Shown here piece after piece: positions 38,189-47,888 of a stretch of DNA of 64,000 bases. Every line of letters begins with the position of its first letter. Within the stretch, counting starts at the first letter, position 1. Below the pieces are notes generated by a model. It was given only the letters and a program-made list of their open reading frames with translations. It searched no databases and had not been told where the DNA came from. The DNA comes from Chryseobacterium sp. FH2 (GTDB taxonomy: Bacteria; Bacteroidota; Bacteroidia; Flavobacteriales; Weeksellaceae): the NCBI RefSeq assembly GCF_001045455.1, contig NZ_LFNE01000001.1:434001-498000 (forward strand). Direction: 5' to 3'. The position numbers were made by a program, and so were the translations under genes.

Positions 38189-38872
38189 TCAATTTTTGTT
38201 TGAAATTTCCTTTCGAATCAGTTTTAAAACAGACATCAGATTATTTCCTTCTGAAGTAAAAATATGTTTTGATGTAAATTTTTTAAGTTCATTTGAAGTA
38301 GTTTCTCCAATCGAAAAAAGCATTATATCATGAAAAGAATTTTGCTTTGCAAAACTACGAACTCCACTCGGACTAAAAAAGACAGCGGCATGATATTTTT
38401 CAGCTATCAGGGGATTGATTTCCTCAGTGTTGTAAATTGTAATTTTTTTATACTTAATATTTTGCAGAGGAAGGTTTCTGTCAAGTACATCCAGTGCCAT
38501 GTTCCCGCAAAAATGTAAGAATGTTTCATGCTGGCAATGACCAATGATAAATCTTGAAAGCGAATCTGCGTTTCTTAAAACTTTAAAAGTTCCGAAACCA
38601 TACTTTCTTAATTCTCTTTTTGTTTTTTCACCAACACAATAGATCTTATTGTAATTTTTTGCCGTAAAATCTTCGTTTGGTTTGAAATTGTTTTTAAAAA
38701 AAGAAGTTACTCCATTCACACTTGTAAAAATAAGTGAACTGTTTTTTAAATCAAACGGATGGGTTGTAATAGGATTTGTCTTAATTACCTCAACACAATC
38801 AACAACAATATCATCTCCTAATTCTTTGGATATAACGGATTGGTCTATATTTTTGGTAAATAAGATTTTCAT
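38189..38872 (-). CDS. hemD: Uroporphyrinogen-III synthase
   Basis: A 227-residue protein, taken from MKILFTKNIDQSVISKELGDD; the frame is open to 38896 but the added residues are not family-like. HemD closes and inverts the last ring of hydroxymethylbilane. Sequence conservation in this family is poor. The assignment rests on VFFSPSGVRSFAKQN and SLIFTSVNGVTSFFKNN, together with the position between hemC and hemE. It follows hemC by 36 bp. Confidence 0.9.
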   Translation of the reverse strand: MKILFTKNIDQSVISKELGDDIVVDCVEVIKTNPITTHPFDLKNSSLIFTSVNGVTSFFKNNFKPNEDFTAKNYNKIYCVGEKTKRELRKYGFGTFKVLRNADSLSRFIIGHCQHETFLHFCGNMALDVLDRNLPLQNIKYKKITIYNTEEINPLIAEKYHAAVFFSPSGVRSFAKQNSFHDIMLFSIGETTSNELKKFTSKHIFTSEGNNLMSVLKLIRKEISNKN

Positions 38873-38908
38873 TTCAATAAAAACTTGAGCAGGCAAGGAT
38901 AATTATTC

Positions 38909-39817
38909 TTATATCTGGTTTTTAATCTCCGCCATCAATTCCTTCCCGCCGTTTTCAAGAACAATTTTCGCAAATTTTTTCCCGAAGTTTTCTTCTTCAT
39001 TATATTTGAAACTCTCATCAGTCGCAATACAGTTTTTGCCATCTAATGAACAAAGTGCTGCCTTGAAACGGATTTGATCTTCGAAAATCTCAGCAAAAGC
39101 TCCGATGGGTGCAGTACAGCCTCCTTCAAGGGTGTTTAGGAAATTTCTTTCCATTTCTACACAGATTTGCGTTGGCTTATGGTTGATTGAACTAAGAATT
39201 TCGTTGATTTCTTTTTTGTCAGAATGTCCCGCGATAGCAATTACACCTTGTGATGGAGCAGGAATTAAAAATGGCAGCATTTCGTAATCAATGTCCATTT
39301 TCATTCTTTTGATTCCGGCTAATGATAAAATGGTAGCATCGAAATCTCCATCTTCCAGTTTTTGAAGTCGGGTCTGTATATTTCCACGTATATCTGAGAA
39401 TTCTGCGTTCGGATAATTTTTTAGCCAAAATGCTCTTCTCCTTAAGCTGCTTGTTGCCAGTTTTAGTTCGTGAAATTCTTTATTTCTTGCAGATTCTCTT
39501 CTGATTAAGACATCCTGAGGAAAATCTCTTTCCAGGCAGGCTATGATTTCCAGGTTTTCCGGTAGGTTTGTAGGGACATCTTTCAGAGAATGCACGGCAA
39601 TATCAATCTCGTCGTTTAATAATGCGACATCAAGATCTTTTGTAAAAACTCCCGTAATTCCCAATGAATAAAGAGGTTGATTAAGATTTTTATCACCCGA
39701 AGATACAATAGGAACAATATCTGTTAAATAGTTGTTGTTTTGAAGATGCCTTGCAACTTCTCTGGCCTGCCAAAGTGCAAGTGCGGAATTTCTGGTTCCG
39801 ATTCTAATGCTTTTCAT
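38909..39817 (-). CDS. hemC: Hydroxymethylbilane synthase (porphobilinogen deaminase)
   Basis: A 302-residue enzyme joining four porphobilinogens. The start MKSIRIGTRNSALALWQAREVA at 39817 is chosen over 39841 because it aligns with the family N-terminus. LATSSLRRRAFWL is present, and the dipyrromethane cofactor cysteine is C234 in EGGCTAPIGAFA. The start codon overlaps the end of hemA by 14 bases, suggesting translational coupling. Confidence 0.96.
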   Translation of the reverse strand: MKSIRIGTRNSALALWQAREVARHLQNNNYLTDIVPIVSSGDKNLNQPLYSLGITGVFTKDLDVALLNDEIDIAVHSLKDVPTNLPENLEIIACLERDFPQDVLIRRESARNKEFHELKLATSSLRRRAFWLKNYPNAEFSDIRGNIQTRLQKLEDGDFDATILSLAGIKRMKMDIDYEMLPFLIPAPSQGVIAIAGHSDKKEINEILSSINHKPTQICVEMERNFLNTLEGGCTAPIGAFAEIFEDQIRFKAALCSLDGKNCIATDESFKYNEEENFGKKFAKIVLENGGKELMAEIKNQI

Positions 39818-41078
39818 TGAATTCGTTGTTTGGTTGTTCAACTAATATTTCGTGCATTAATTTACTAATTTCTTCGGCTTTTAACGGATTATCGATGATA
39901 TATTTTGCAAAACGGTTCGTTATTTTCTGAATCATTTTATCGGAAAGTTCCATATCCGTGATATTTATATATCTGTTTTTTCTGTAAAAATTGTGCATTT
40001 CATTGCGTTCCATGTTCTTTAAAACTGCTTTGAAATGATGAATATTGGGTGCCAGTTTTCTCTTTTTTTCCCATTCAAGGAAATCTTTTGTCATTTCCTT
40101 GATGATTTTTTCAGCTTTCGGAATTTCTTTTTCTCTTTGCTGAATAGTTTCCTGGATTTGTTTTGAAAGTTCATCAACATCTATTAATGTCACATTTTCA
40201 TTTTCAATAACATCTTTATCGACGTTGTTTGGGATAGAAAGGTCGATCACCAAAGTTTCTCTCCCGTTCGGAAAATGAGATTTATTGACAATCGGGTGTC
40301 TTGCTCCGGTTGCAACAATTAGTATATCTGTATTATTTAATTCTTTATCAAAATCAGAATAATCAATATGGGGAATATGATATTTTTCAGAAATTTTTGC
40401 TGCCGTTTCCTGGGTTCGGTTGGCAATTTTAATTTTTGGCTGATAAACGTGTTTTACCAAATTCTCAACGGTATTTTGCCCTATTTCACCAACTCCCAAC
40501 AAAAGAATATTTTTTTCGGTAATTCTCTTTTGGTTGTTTAAAATATAGTGAACTGCTGCATAAGAAACAGAAGCGGCTCCGTTGGAAATTCCTGTTTCAT
40601 TTTTAATTCTTTTCGAAATCTGAATCGCGGAATTAATCGCTCTTTCTAAAAAAGGATTAGAATTTTGTCTTTCTTTTTTGAATCGGTTGTATGCTTTTTT
40701 GATTTGCCCGATGATTTCAAAATCTCCAATAATCTGACTTTCCAGACCCGCAGCTACCCTGAATAGATGCGTTAAAGCTTCCTCCTTGGTGTGGATGTTG
40801 GCAAATTTGATAAAATCTGTAAACTGCACCCCGATAGTTTTGCAGTATTCTTCTGCTACCAAAAGGTAATTTGAAGAGGTGGTGTAAATTTCGGTTCTGT
40901 TACATGTAGAAACCACAAAAGCATCCCCTAAATCTTCATCATGAATTCGGGTAACAAAGTTCTTGATATTTTCATCAAAGAATGCAAATTTACCCCTTGT
41001 TTCTACATCGGCCTTTTCAAAGCTAATGGAAAGTACGGCAAAATTCGATGTTTGATGGATGTTGGAATACTGTAACAT
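39804..41078 (-). CDS. hemA: Glutamyl-tRNA reductase
   Basis: A 424-residue enzyme that makes glutamate-1-semialdehyde, the first committed step of the C5 heme pathway. The nucleophilic cysteine is C59 in VSTCNRTEIY. The NADPH-binding domain follows (NILLLGVGEIGQNTVENLVKH) and then the C-terminal dimerisation helix. It opens the hemA-C-D-E unit, divergent from mreB. A TAAATTTG box lies at 41087-41094 on the minus strand, only 8 bp before the start, which implies a very short leader. Confidence 0.96.
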   Translation of the reverse strand: MLQYSNIHQTSNFAVLSISFEKADVETRGKFAFFDENIKNFVTRIHDEDLGDAFVVSTCNRTEIYTTSSNYLLVAEEYCKTIGVQFTDFIKFANIHTKEEALTHLFRVAAGLESQIIGDFEIIGQIKKAYNRFKKERQNSNPFLERAINSAIQISKRIKNETGISNGAASVSYAAVHYILNNQKRITEKNILLLGVGEIGQNTVENLVKHVYQPKIKIANRTQETAAKISEKYHIPHIDYSDFDKELNNTDILIVATGARHPIVNKSHFPNGRETLVIDLSIPNNVDKDVIENENVTLIDVDELSKQIQETIQQREKEIPKAEKIIKEMTKDFLEWEKKRKLAPNIHHFKAVLKNMERNEMHNFYRKNRYINITDMELSDKMIQKITNRFAKYIIDNPLKAEEISKLMHEILVEQPNNEFNEKH

Positions 41079-41450
41079 AAACGGGGCAAATTTACGCTTT
41101 TTTTAGTTAATCATTTTCTGATACTGTATATGATAATTATCGTGAAAAACTATTTTTGGTTGGTTCTAAATAACATTGCAAATATTGAGAATTTTGAAAT
41201 TTTGAGTTATCTTTTTAATGAATTTTAAAGAGCATTTGCTGCTTTTTTTAAGTAGCTTTTCCGTTATTTTCTTGATTCATTTAATCATCGTTAATTTTGG
41301 TTTAACTCAAAGTCTGTAAATATCTAAAGTAAAAGTTAATAGAAGATTGCAAATTTTAATAAAATTTTAACCAAATTAAATGCTTGTGGAATTTCTTTCG
41401 TTGTCTTAAATTTATATCTTTGTAACTCTTTAAAAAATCAGAAGGAAAAT
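41079..41450. other. Intergenic region between divergent hemA and mreB
   Basis: This 372-bp AT-rich spacer holds a minus-strand -7 box for hemA (41087-41094) and a plus-strand TATCTTTG box for mreB (41415-41422, 28 nt before the ATG). I see no ORF, hairpin or repeat in the remaining sequence. Confidence 0.6.
41415..41422 (+). promoter_or_regulatory. -7 box of the mreB operon
   Basis: TATCTTTG fits TAnnTTTG and lies 28 nt before the mreB ATG. A TTTC at 41392-41395 is at the right 19-nt spacing but is an imperfect -33 element. Confidence 0.5.
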
Positions 41451-42476
41451 ATGAGTTTATTCGATATGTTTACGCAAGAAATTGCGATAGACCTTGGTAC
41501 TGCCAATACCCTTATCATCCATAATAATAAAATTGTTATAGATCAGCCGTCAATTGTTGCAATTGAACGTTCTACGGGGAGACCGATTGCCGTCGGAGAG
41601 CAGGCAAAACATATGCAGGGTAAAACTCACGAGGATATTAAAACGATTCGTCCGTTGAAAGATGGTGTAATCGCAGATTTTCATGCTTCTGAGCATATGA
41701 TTAAAGAATTTATCAAAAAAATACCGGGAATCAAAGGTAGATTTATTCAGCCTGCATTGAGAATCGTGATTTGTATTCCTTCCGGTATTACTGAGGTTGA
41801 AAAAAGAGCAGTAAGGGACTCTGCTCAGAAAGTAAATGCAAAAGAAGTAAGATTGATTTACGAACCGATGGCAGCGGCTATAGGAGTTGGAATTGATGTG
41901 CAAAAACCTGAAGGCAACATGATTATTGATATAGGTGGTGGTACTACCGAAATTGCGGTGGTTGCTTTAGGGGGTATCGTTTGTGATAAATCTGTGAAAA
42001 TTGCAGGTGACGTGTTTACAAACGATATTGCTTATTATTTGAGAACTCATCACAATCTTTATATTGGTGAAAGAACTGCTGAAAGAATCAAAATCGAAGT
42101 AGGTTCTGCTGTTGAAGATTTAGATGTTGATATCGAAGACATCCCGGTACAAGGTAGAGACCTTATCACGGGTAAGCCAAAAGAAATTATGGTTGGATAT
42201 AAAGAAATTGCACGGGCATTAGACAAATCTATCATCAGAATTGAAGATGCCGTAATGGAAACGCTTTCTTTGACTCCTCCGGAATTGGCTGCCGATATTT
42301 ACAAAACGGGTATTTATCTTGCTGGTGGTGGTGCATTATTGAGAGGTCTTGCAGACAGATTGCATAAAAAGACAGGTCTTCCTGTATTTGTTGCAGAAGA
42401 TCCGTTGAGAGCGGTAGTTCGCGGAACAGGTATTGCGCTTAAGAATATGGATAAATTCAATTTCTTAATTAAATAA
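41451..42476 (+). CDS. mreB: Rod shape-determining protein MreB
   Basis: A 341-residue actin homologue that forms membrane-associated filaments guiding lateral wall synthesis. It starts MSLFDMFTQEIAIDLGTANTLI, containing the phosphate-1 motif, and has MIIDIGGGTTEIAV (phosphate 2) and AGGGALLRGLADRL (adenosine motif). It is the first gene of mreB-mreC-mreD-mrdA-rodA, all on the plus strand with overlaps or short gaps. Confidence 0.98.
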   Translation: MSLFDMFTQEIAIDLGTANTLIIHNNKIVIDQPSIVAIERSTGRPIAVGEQAKHMQGKTHEDIKTIRPLKDGVIADFHASEHMIKEFIKKIPGIKGRFIQPALRIVICIPSGITEVEKRAVRDSAQKVNAKEVRLIYEPMAAAIGVGIDVQKPEGNMIIDIGGGTTEIAVVALGGIVCDKSVKIAGDVFTNDIAYYLRTHHNLYIGERTAERIKIEVGSAVEDLDVDIEDIPVQGRDLITGKPKEIMVGYKEIARALDKSIIRIEDAVMETLSLTPPELAADIYKTGIYLAGGGALLRGLADRLHKKTGLPVFVAEDPLRAVVRGTGIALKNMDKFNFLIK

Positions 42477-42502
42477 TTTTAACTTTTTACGAACACATCT
42501 GA

Positions 42503-43357
42503 ATGGGATTTTTGCTGAGATTATTTTCGAAGAACGCGCTTTTTGTCTTCTTTATATTCCTGCAAATTATTGCTCTGGTTCTGATATTCTCTAAAAATGC
42601 CATGCAGAAATCCTGGATTGCTGGCCAGTCGGCTGCGCTGAACTCTTGGGTTTCGGGCTATATTGATGAAGGAGTTTCTTATTTGAAGCTTAAACAGATC
42701 AATGAAGATTTGGTGACTCAGAATAAGGCTTTGATGGTTGAGCTTTACGGAAAGCAGGGAGCACAGAATCCTCAGTTCAGAAAAGTACATGATACCGTAG
42801 GAGGCGGGCAAATCTATACATTTGTAGATGGAGAGATTGTTTTTAACAGTATCAACAGACGAAATAATTATTTTACAATAAACAGAGGCAGAAGGGATGG
42901 TGTATTTCCGCAAATGGGCGTAATGGCTCCGAAGGGTATTGCGGGAATTGTCATTAATTCTACCGATAGCTATGCGTTGGTTCAGTCGGTTTTAAGTGTA
43001 AACAAAATCAGGATTAATGCGGCTCTGAAAAATTCAGGATATTTCGGAACATTAACCTGGAACGGGGATAATTCCAGGGTGATGCACCTGGCGGATATTC
43101 CTAAATATGTTGCTTTAAAGATTGGTGATACCGTGGAAACAGACGGCAAATCAGCGATTTTTCCTAAAGGAGTTATGATTGGAACCATTGCAGGATATTC
43201 CGTTGATAATAAAACAGGATTCTGGGATATTTCAGTGGAATTGAGCGAAAAAATGGGTGCTTTGAATAAGGTTTTTGTAGTAAAAAATCTTAAAAAAGCT
43301 GAGGTACAGAAGATTCAAGATACAATGCAAGCTGTAATAAAAAAGGAAAATGATTAG
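42503..43357 (+). CDS. mreC: Rod shape-determining protein MreC
   Basis: A 284-residue bitopic membrane protein. It has a transmembrane helix at about residues 10-32, a coiled coil at 55-85 and a periplasmic beta-barrel domain. The barrel contains INRGRRDGVFPQMGVMAPKGIAG and GDTVETDGKSAIFPKGVMIG, both typical of MreC. It links MreB to the periplasmic elongation machinery (PBP2, RodA). It ends 8 bases inside the start of mreD. Confidence 0.95.
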   Translation: MGFLLRLFSKNALFVFFIFLQIIALVLIFSKNAMQKSWIAGQSAALNSWVSGYIDEGVSYLKLKQINEDLVTQNKALMVELYGKQGAQNPQFRKVHDTVGGGQIYTFVDGEIVFNSINRRNNYFTINRGRRDGVFPQMGVMAPKGIAGIVINSTDSYALVQSVLSVNKIRINAALKNSGYFGTLTWNGDNSRVMHLADIPKYVALKIGDTVETDGKSAIFPKGVMIGTIAGYSVDNKTGFWDISVELSEKMGALNKVFVVKNLKKAEVQKIQDTMQAVIKKEND

Positions 43358-43856
43358 CAGGACATTATTTACGGACATTTTAATCATGATTTTTCTTGTT
43401 GCATTACAGATTTTTGTATTGAACAGGATTACGATTTTCGGAAAGTATACTCCGGTACTATATCCTGTGTTTGTCATGTTTTATCCTTTTTTCAGAAATA
43501 AATTTCAATTTTTAGCTTTAAGCTTTTTGATTGGTTTGTCGATAGATGCTTTCCTTTATTCTTGGGGAATCAATGCATTTGCAACTACTTTGATTGCTTA
43601 TTTCAGAACCTTAATTTTCAGAACATCTACAGATACCTCTACAGACTTCTTTTCTTTCCAGTCTTTGCAGTGGACTCAGTTTTTATTATTTTTATTTTCA
43701 AGTATCTTCCTGCATCAGCTTATGGTACAGTATGTAGAATTTTTTAAATTTAGCCGTTTCTTTGAAATATTACTTAATGTATTGGTAACAAGTATAATTT
43801 CCTTTATATTTATAGTGATTTACGCATTAATATTTAAAATCAAACAAAAAGTTTGA
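43350..43856 (+). CDS. mreD: Rod shape-determining protein MreD
   Basis: A 168-residue integral membrane protein with about five helices and no catalytic motif. It is recognised mainly by size, hydropathy and position between mreC and mrdA. Readable segments include ILNRITIFGKYTPVLYPVFVMFYP. It overlaps mreC by 8 bases and ends 7 bp before the TTG start of mrdA. Confidence 0.9.
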   Translation: MISRTLFTDILIMIFLVALQIFVLNRITIFGKYTPVLYPVFVMFYPFFRNKFQFLALSFLIGLSIDAFLYSWGINAFATTLIAYFRTLIFRTSTDTSTDFFSFQSLQWTQFLLFLFSSIFLHQLMVQYVEFFKFSRFFEILLNVLVTSIISFIFIVIYALIFKIKQKV

Positions 43857-43863
43857 CAAAAGT

Positions 43864-45909
43864 TTGAACACACGTTATTTAAAAATCTTTTCCGTACTCG
43901 CTATCATCGCCATTATTTTTGTGGCGAGACTTGCGTATTTGCAGTTGTTTACAGATCGGTATGCTCTGAACGCGGCGAATACTTCTATTAAAATCGAATA
44001 TGTCATTCCTCAAAGAGGTGTGATTTTTGACAGGAATGGTAAAATCATGGTGGGAAATCAGCCTGCCTATGAAATATCCTTTACCCAGGCTTTAATGAAG
44101 CCCGATTTTGATACGGTCGCTTTTTGTAATTTAATGAAAATCAGCAAACCGTACTTTATCAACAAAATCAATGCAATAAAAAAAGAAAAATATTATTCGA
44201 AGCTGACTCCCATGACTTTTATTAAAGATCTCAGCAGAGAAGATATTGCAAGAGTTCAGGAAATTATTTTTAAATATCCTGCTTTCAGTATTGTTTCCAG
44301 ACCTCAGCGCCAGTATGAAGTTTCTACTTCCGGAAATCTTTTGGGCTATACAAGTGAGGTAAATGAAAAAGAGATTAAAAGAGATTCTACATATTATTTA
44401 CCAGGAGATTTTATTGGGAAAACGGGTGTTGAAAAATCTTATGAAAAAGAGCTTCGGGGTATAAAAGGGATGAAATACATCCAAAAGGATATTAGGCTTC
44501 GAAATATCGGTTCTTATAAAAATGGAGCATTAGATAAGGATGTAATTACAGGAAAAGATATTACCTTAACTATTGATTACGATCTTCAGAGGATGGCTGA
44601 AGAAATGCTTGTAAACAAACACGGGGCAATTGTAGCTTTAGACCCTAATAACGGGGAAGTATTAGTTGCAGCAACCGGACCGGATATTGATCCGAATCTT
44701 TTCACCGGGCCTAATAAATCAAAAAATTTATACGCTTTATCAAAAGATACGCTTTACGAAAATAAACCCACTTTCGATCGTTCTTTACAAGCGGGTTATC
44801 CTCCGGGCTCTACTTTCAAATTGTTGACTGCTTTGGCCGCGATGCAGATGGGAGTGATGGATGAAAATACAATTTTCCCGTGTGGAGGCGGATTTTTCTA
44901 TAAAGGTAAAAGAATTAAAGGGCACGGTGGTGCCGAGCCGTTGATTCCTTCGATTCAGGTTTCCAGTAACTGTTTTTTCACGTATGCATTTATTGCAATC
45001 ATCAAAAAATATCCGGGAAACCCTTCAAAAGGTGTTGATGAATGGAAAAAAATCATGAGCAGCTTTGGAGTGGGAGAATTTTTAAATAATGACTTTGCTG
45101 TGGGTGCAAGAGGCAGGATCCCTTCCGGAGACTTTTATGAGAAAAGATTTAAAGCAATTATGAAAGCAAGTGGTTCTAAGAGAACTGACTATAAAAACTG
45201 GGATGAGATGTCAACCGGAGCTATTTATAACGGGATGGGGCAGGGAGATGTTTTGGTAACTCCTATTCAATTGGCAAATTATGTGGGAGCTATTGCCAAC
45301 AGAGGGTGGTATTATACTCCTCATATCGTAAAAGCGATTGATGGAAAACCAAATCCCGATCCAAGATTTAAGGTTAAACATAAAACTTTAGTCGATCCAA
45401 AACATTTTGAACCTGTTTTAAAAGGTATGGAAGCTGTAGTTCTGAGAGGAACAGCAAGAGGTTTAAAATCCAATGACTTTACACAATTAGCAAAAACAGG
45501 TACGGCACAGGTTCCGCAAGGAAAGGATAACTCCATCTTTGTATTGATTGCTCCGGCTGAGAAACCAAAAATTGTGGTAGTTGCGGTAATGGAACATGCT
45601 GGATTTGGAGCAACCTGGGCTGGCCCTGCCTGTACCGTAATCGCTGAAAAATATATTACAGGCGATCTAAAAAGAGAAAATCTTTATAAAAAAATGACCG
45701 GGGCGAGCTTCATGCCTGAATATAAAAGACAATGGGTTGCCGATCTGAAACGTAAAGGACTATATGTAGATCCAAAACCGGATTCTGTTAAAATGAAGAG
45801 AATTCAGGATAGCTTAAACTTCATTAAAGAGCAGAAGGCTAAACTGCAGAAAAAGATAGACGACGAAACAAAAAAAATTAAAAACACTACAAAACCTGCT
45901 AAGCAATGA
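43864..45909 (+). CDS. mrdA: Penicillin-binding protein 2 (elongasome transpeptidase)
   Basis: A 681-residue class B PBP that crosslinks side-wall peptidoglycan. It has a transmembrane helix at about residues 8-25, a pedestal domain (IPQRGVIFDRNGKIMVGNQP) and a transpeptidase domain with S316 in PGSTFKLL, SSNCFF and KTGTAQVPQG. The start is TTG at 43864, the first start codon after the mreD stop in this frame. The C-terminus is a Lys-rich coiled-coil-like tail. It overlaps rodA by four bases (ATGA). Confidence 0.96.
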   Translation: MNTRYLKIFSVLAIIAIIFVARLAYLQLFTDRYALNAANTSIKIEYVIPQRGVIFDRNGKIMVGNQPAYEISFTQALMKPDFDTVAFCNLMKISKPYFINKINAIKKEKYYSKLTPMTFIKDLSREDIARVQEIIFKYPAFSIVSRPQRQYEVSTSGNLLGYTSEVNEKEIKRDSTYYLPGDFIGKTGVEKSYEKELRGIKGMKYIQKDIRLRNIGSYKNGALDKDVITGKDITLTIDYDLQRMAEEMLVNKHGAIVALDPNNGEVLVAATGPDIDPNLFTGPNKSKNLYALSKDTLYENKPTFDRSLQAGYPPGSTFKLLTALAAMQMGVMDENTIFPCGGGFFYKGKRIKGHGGAEPLIPSIQVSSNCFFTYAFIAIIKKYPGNPSKGVDEWKKIMSSFGVGEFLNNDFAVGARGRIPSGDFYEKRFKAIMKASGSKRTDYKNWDEMSTGAIYNGMGQGDVLVTPIQLANYVGAIANRGWYYTPHIVKAIDGKPNPDPRFKVKHKTLVDPKHFEPVLKGMEAVVLRGTARGLKSNDFTQLAKTGTAQVPQGKDNSIFVLIAPAEKPKIVVVAVMEHAGFGATWAGPACTVIAEKYITGDLKRENLYKKMTGASFMPEYKRQWVADLKRKGLYVDPKPDSVKMKRIQDSLNFIKEQKAKLQKKIDDETKKIKNTTKPAKQ

Positions 45910-47135
45910 AATGGACAGAAGGAATAGATAAATTAGGTCTTGGCTTATATTTCCTGCTTTGCATTTTCGCGATTGCAAATATTTACAGTGTTGACCAAAA
46001 ACTAGGAGAAAAACAGTTGATTTTCTTTGGTATTTCTTTGTTTGTAGGGCTTATTATTTTTGTGGGAAGAAGTAAGTTCTTTGAAAATATGTCTGGTATC
46101 ATTTACATTGGCGGGGTTTTGCTTCTTATTGGGCTTTTTCCTTTTGGTAAAGAAATTCTCGGACAGAAAAACTGGTACAAATTCGGAAGTTTTACCATGC
46201 AGCCGGTAGAATTTGCTAAAATCGGAACAGCTCTTATGGTCGCCAACTATGTTTCCGGGCCGGATTTTAATTTAAAAAACAGAAAGTCGCTTTTAACAGT
46301 TCTTGGAATTATAGGAATCCCTGCAGTTGTGGTTTTGGCGATTCCGGATGTAGGCTCGATGTTGGTTTTCATTGCATTTTTCATTGCTTTATATAGAGAA
46401 GGGTTGAGCGGTCTGCTTTTTGGAATTGGATTCCTTTTTGCTGGTGTTTTCCTGATTTCTTTAGCGGTTCCTCCTCTGTATGTTGTTCTTGCGATTTTAC
46501 TGATTGCGGGAGGTTGGATTGCAATGAACTATTATAAAATGTCATGGAATGTGATTTCCATTTCCAGCATAGCAGGTTCAGTTTTGATATTGTGCGGACT
46601 GGCTTTTGGCTCTCCGTTTATTTTAGAAAAATTGCCGAAACACCAAAGGGAAAGAATTGAGGTTCTTTTTAAAGGTGAAAAAGCATTTAGAGATACTTCA
46701 GGATACAATCTATTATATTCAAAAACAGCTATCGGTTCAGGCGGTCTTTTGGGTAAAGGATATCGTGAAGGTTCGGTTACTCAGGGTAAATTCGTTCCGG
46801 AGCAGGAAACCGACTATATTTTCTGTACGGTAGGTGAAGAATGGGGCTTTGTAGGGAGCGCAACTTTAATTCTTTGCTATATGGTTTATATCGGGCGGAT
46901 TTATTACCTAGCGGAAAAGCAGAAATCTACATTTAACCGTGTTTTTGGGTATTGTTTTGCTTCAATACTTTTAATGCACTTTTCGATTAATTTAGGAATG
47001 GTTATGGGCCTTTTCCCGACGGTTGGGATTCCGTTGCCTTACTTTAGCTATGGAGGGAGTTCTTTACTTGCCTTTTCTATTATGACTTTTATTTTCTTTA
47101 AACTCAATTATTCTGATAAAAACAGTTTGGTATAA
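45906..47135 (+). CDS. rodA: Rod shape-determining glycosyltransferase RodA (SEDS family)
   Basis: A 409-residue polytopic SEDS protein that polymerises glycan strands together with PBP2. About ten helices are seen. Signature segments are GQKNWYKFGSFTMQPVEFAKIGTAL, AIGSGGLLGKGYREGS, TDYIFCTVGEEWGFVGS and PLPYFSYGGSSLLAF. It is the last gene of the elongasome operon, coupled to mrdA by an ATGA overlap. Confidence 0.97.
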   Translation: MKWTEGIDKLGLGLYFLLCIFAIANIYSVDQKLGEKQLIFFGISLFVGLIIFVGRSKFFENMSGIIYIGGVLLLIGLFPFGKEILGQKNWYKFGSFTMQPVEFAKIGTALMVANYVSGPDFNLKNRKSLLTVLGIIGIPAVVVLAIPDVGSMLVFIAFFIALYREGLSGLLFGIGFLFAGVFLISLAVPPLYVVLAILLIAGGWIAMNYYKMSWNVISISSIAGSVLILCGLAFGSPFILEKLPKHQRERIEVLFKGEKAFRDTSGYNLLYSKTAIGSGGLLGKGYREGSVTQGKFVPEQETDYIFCTVGEEWGFVGSATLILCYMVYIGRIYYLAEKQKSTFNRVFGYCFASILLMHFSINLGMVMGLFPTVGIPLPYFSYGGSSLLAFSIMTFIFFKLNYSDKNSLV

Positions 47136-47221
47136 GACTGGGAGGGTGAGTGATGTAATTTTTTATTTTAAATCTGTTCTATCTGCAAAACCTGCGAGGA
47201 AACTATAAATCATAAAACATT

Positions 47222-47797
47222 ATGAAAGAAGCATACATTCTAGATCAAACTTTCGAGAACTCAGACTTTTCACAGTTTCAAAAAGGAGAATATGAAAATT
47301 GTACATTCTTAAATTGTAATTTTGAATATGCAGACCTTTCTTTTTTCAGCTTTAATAATTGTGAGCTTACCGGATGCAATTTGAGTATGGCAAAATTGGT
47401 CGGAACGGCTTTTCGGGATGTAATTTTTAAAGAATGTAAAATGTTTGGGCTCCAGTTTAATGACTGTAATGAGTTTGGCTTGTCATTTAAATTTGACGGA
47501 TGTTTTTTGAATAATTCTATATTTTATCAGACGACTATAAAAAAGACTTTATTTAAAAATTCAAAATTGATAGAGGTAGATTTTGCTGAATGTGATTTAT
47601 CCAATACTGTTTTTAATAATTGCGATTTATCAGGCGCTGTTTTTGATAGGACAAATCTTGAAAAAGCAGATTTCAGGACTTCGGTTAATTATTCAATCGA
47701 TCCTTCTTCAAATAAGCTTAAAAGAGCTAAATTTTCACTTTCTGAAATTTATGGGCTTTTGTATAAACTGGATATTGAAATTGATAAAAACGGATAG
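47222..47797 (+). CDS. Pentapeptide-repeat protein
   Basis: A 191-residue protein built of A(D/N)LXX-like repeats over about residues 15-165, for example CDLSNTVFNNCDLSGAVFDR. This should fold as a right-handed quadrilateral beta helix. Members related to Qnr/McbG protect gyrase, but many have no known role, and this one lacks features that would decide. It is 87 bp after rodA on the same strand and may be read with it. No terminator with a plus-strand T-run is clear after it. Confidence 0.88.
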   Translation: MKEAYILDQTFENSDFSQFQKGEYENCTFLNCNFEYADLSFFSFNNCELTGCNLSMAKLVGTAFRDVIFKECKMFGLQFNDCNEFGLSFKFDGCFLNNSIFYQTTIKKTLFKNSKLIEVDFAECDLSNTVFNNCDLSGAVFDRTNLEKADFRTSVNYSIDPSSNKLKRAKFSLSEIYGLLYKLDIEIDKNG

Positions 47798-47835
47798 TTT
47801 TAGAAGTTAGAAAATAGTTAATCCGAGTAAAATAA

Positions 47836-47865
47836 AAAAGCCTTCAAGAATTTTTGAAGGCTTCA
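47836..47865 (-). terminator. Terminator after the NlpC/P60 gene
   Basis: The stem AAGCCTTCAA / TTGAAGGCTT is followed by six T on the minus strand. The plus-strand T-run is poor, so it mainly serves the minus-strand gene. Confidence 0.78.
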
Positions 47866-47888
47866 TTATTTAAATCAATTATTTAAAA